Assembly: GCF_040869045.1 (NCBI RefSeq)
Contig: NC_090322.1
Location: forward strand, 278,902,662 to 278,966,661
Source of the DNA: Eurosta solidaginis
Taxonomy: Eukaryota; Arthropoda; Insecta; Diptera; Tephritidae
DNA: 64,000 nucleotides
Direction of reading: 5' to 3'
Both the position numbers and the translations under genes were made by a program. The notes beneath the pieces were generated by a model, which saw nothing but the letters and a program-made list of their open reading frames with translations, was not told the origin of the DNA and searched no databases. Shown here piece by piece: positions 63,881 through 64,000 of this stretch (the stretch's first letter is position 1; each line of letters opens with the position of its first letter).

Positions 63881-64000
63881 GCTTACTTACTTACTTAATT
63901 GGCGCTTAACCGTCTAAACGGTTATGGCCGTTCATACTCCATCATGAAAAAGGCCTTACGAAATTTTTCAAAACCACATTACTCACATATTTTGTGTGAT
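63881..64000 (-). repeat. LINE 3'-end-like tail
   Basis: cttacttacttaattggcgc followed by ttaaccgtctaaacggttat (which can form a hairpin, accgtctaaacggt) resembles bases 10-45 of the window. It is probably the 3' end of an RTE-like LINE reading leftward, cut by the window end. Confidence 0.5.

Overview
This window looks like a repeat-rich piece of an insect nuclear genome, most likely a fly (Diptera, possibly a true fruit fly, Tephritidae). The signs are GT-AG introns, LOA- and Jockey-type LINEs, 412-like and other Ty3/gypsy elements, a copia gag remnant, Helitrons, PIF/Harbinger and many short inverted-repeat elements (MITEs), all in AT-rich DNA. The tephritid suggestion rests on remembered look of the repeats and was not searched. 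Only two stretches look like candidate host genes: a two-exon, cysteine-rich C-terminus at 23233-24033 (minus) and a large exon plus short last exon at 37876-39187 (minus). I recognise neither.

Layout. 1-4.1 kb: LINE reverse transcriptase remnant, minisatellites, a Helitron-like 5' end and a broken, internally deleted LOA LINE. 4.4-9.8 kb: a tRNA-derived SINE, a run of MITEs with readable target-site duplications (TSDs), and a fragment of an unclassified multicopy protein. 10.6-15.1 kb: large palindromes and tandem repeats. 15.5-18 kb: one PIF/Harbinger element with a deleted transposase but an apparently intact accessory DNA-binding gene. 18.1-20.9 kb: decayed Jockey LINE abutting a Penelope-like fragment and broken by a Harbinger-like MITE. 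21-23 kb: nested inverted-repeat elements. 25-26.5 kb: LTR fragment and a second unclassified pseudogene.

27.4-37.2 kb is a Helitron array. One Helitron end (CTAG at 28725-28728) is followed directly by a second Helitron start. The second Helitron (to 37152) holds a 7.5-kb inverted-repeat element with a 4-bp TSD. That element holds an old LINE, which was split by a LOA LINE with a 12-bp TSD, which in turn carries an LTR-gag fragment.

39.4-59.9 kb is a second Russian doll. A minus-strand gypsy element (39375-59938, TSD ATAT) holds a 412-like gypsy element (40573-56992, TSD CCCG). That one holds a young plus-strand gypsy element (42025-49006, TSD ATAT) in its integrase and a 9-bp-TSD inverted-repeat element (55663-56923) in its LTR. 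The outermost insertion lies 5' of the candidate gene at 37.9-39.2 kb.

60-64 kb: copia gag remnant, a tandem fly repeat, two MITEs, a second partial copy of the 9-bp-TSD element and a LINE 3' tail. The genes do not form a pathway. The history of insertions into insertions is the main biological content.
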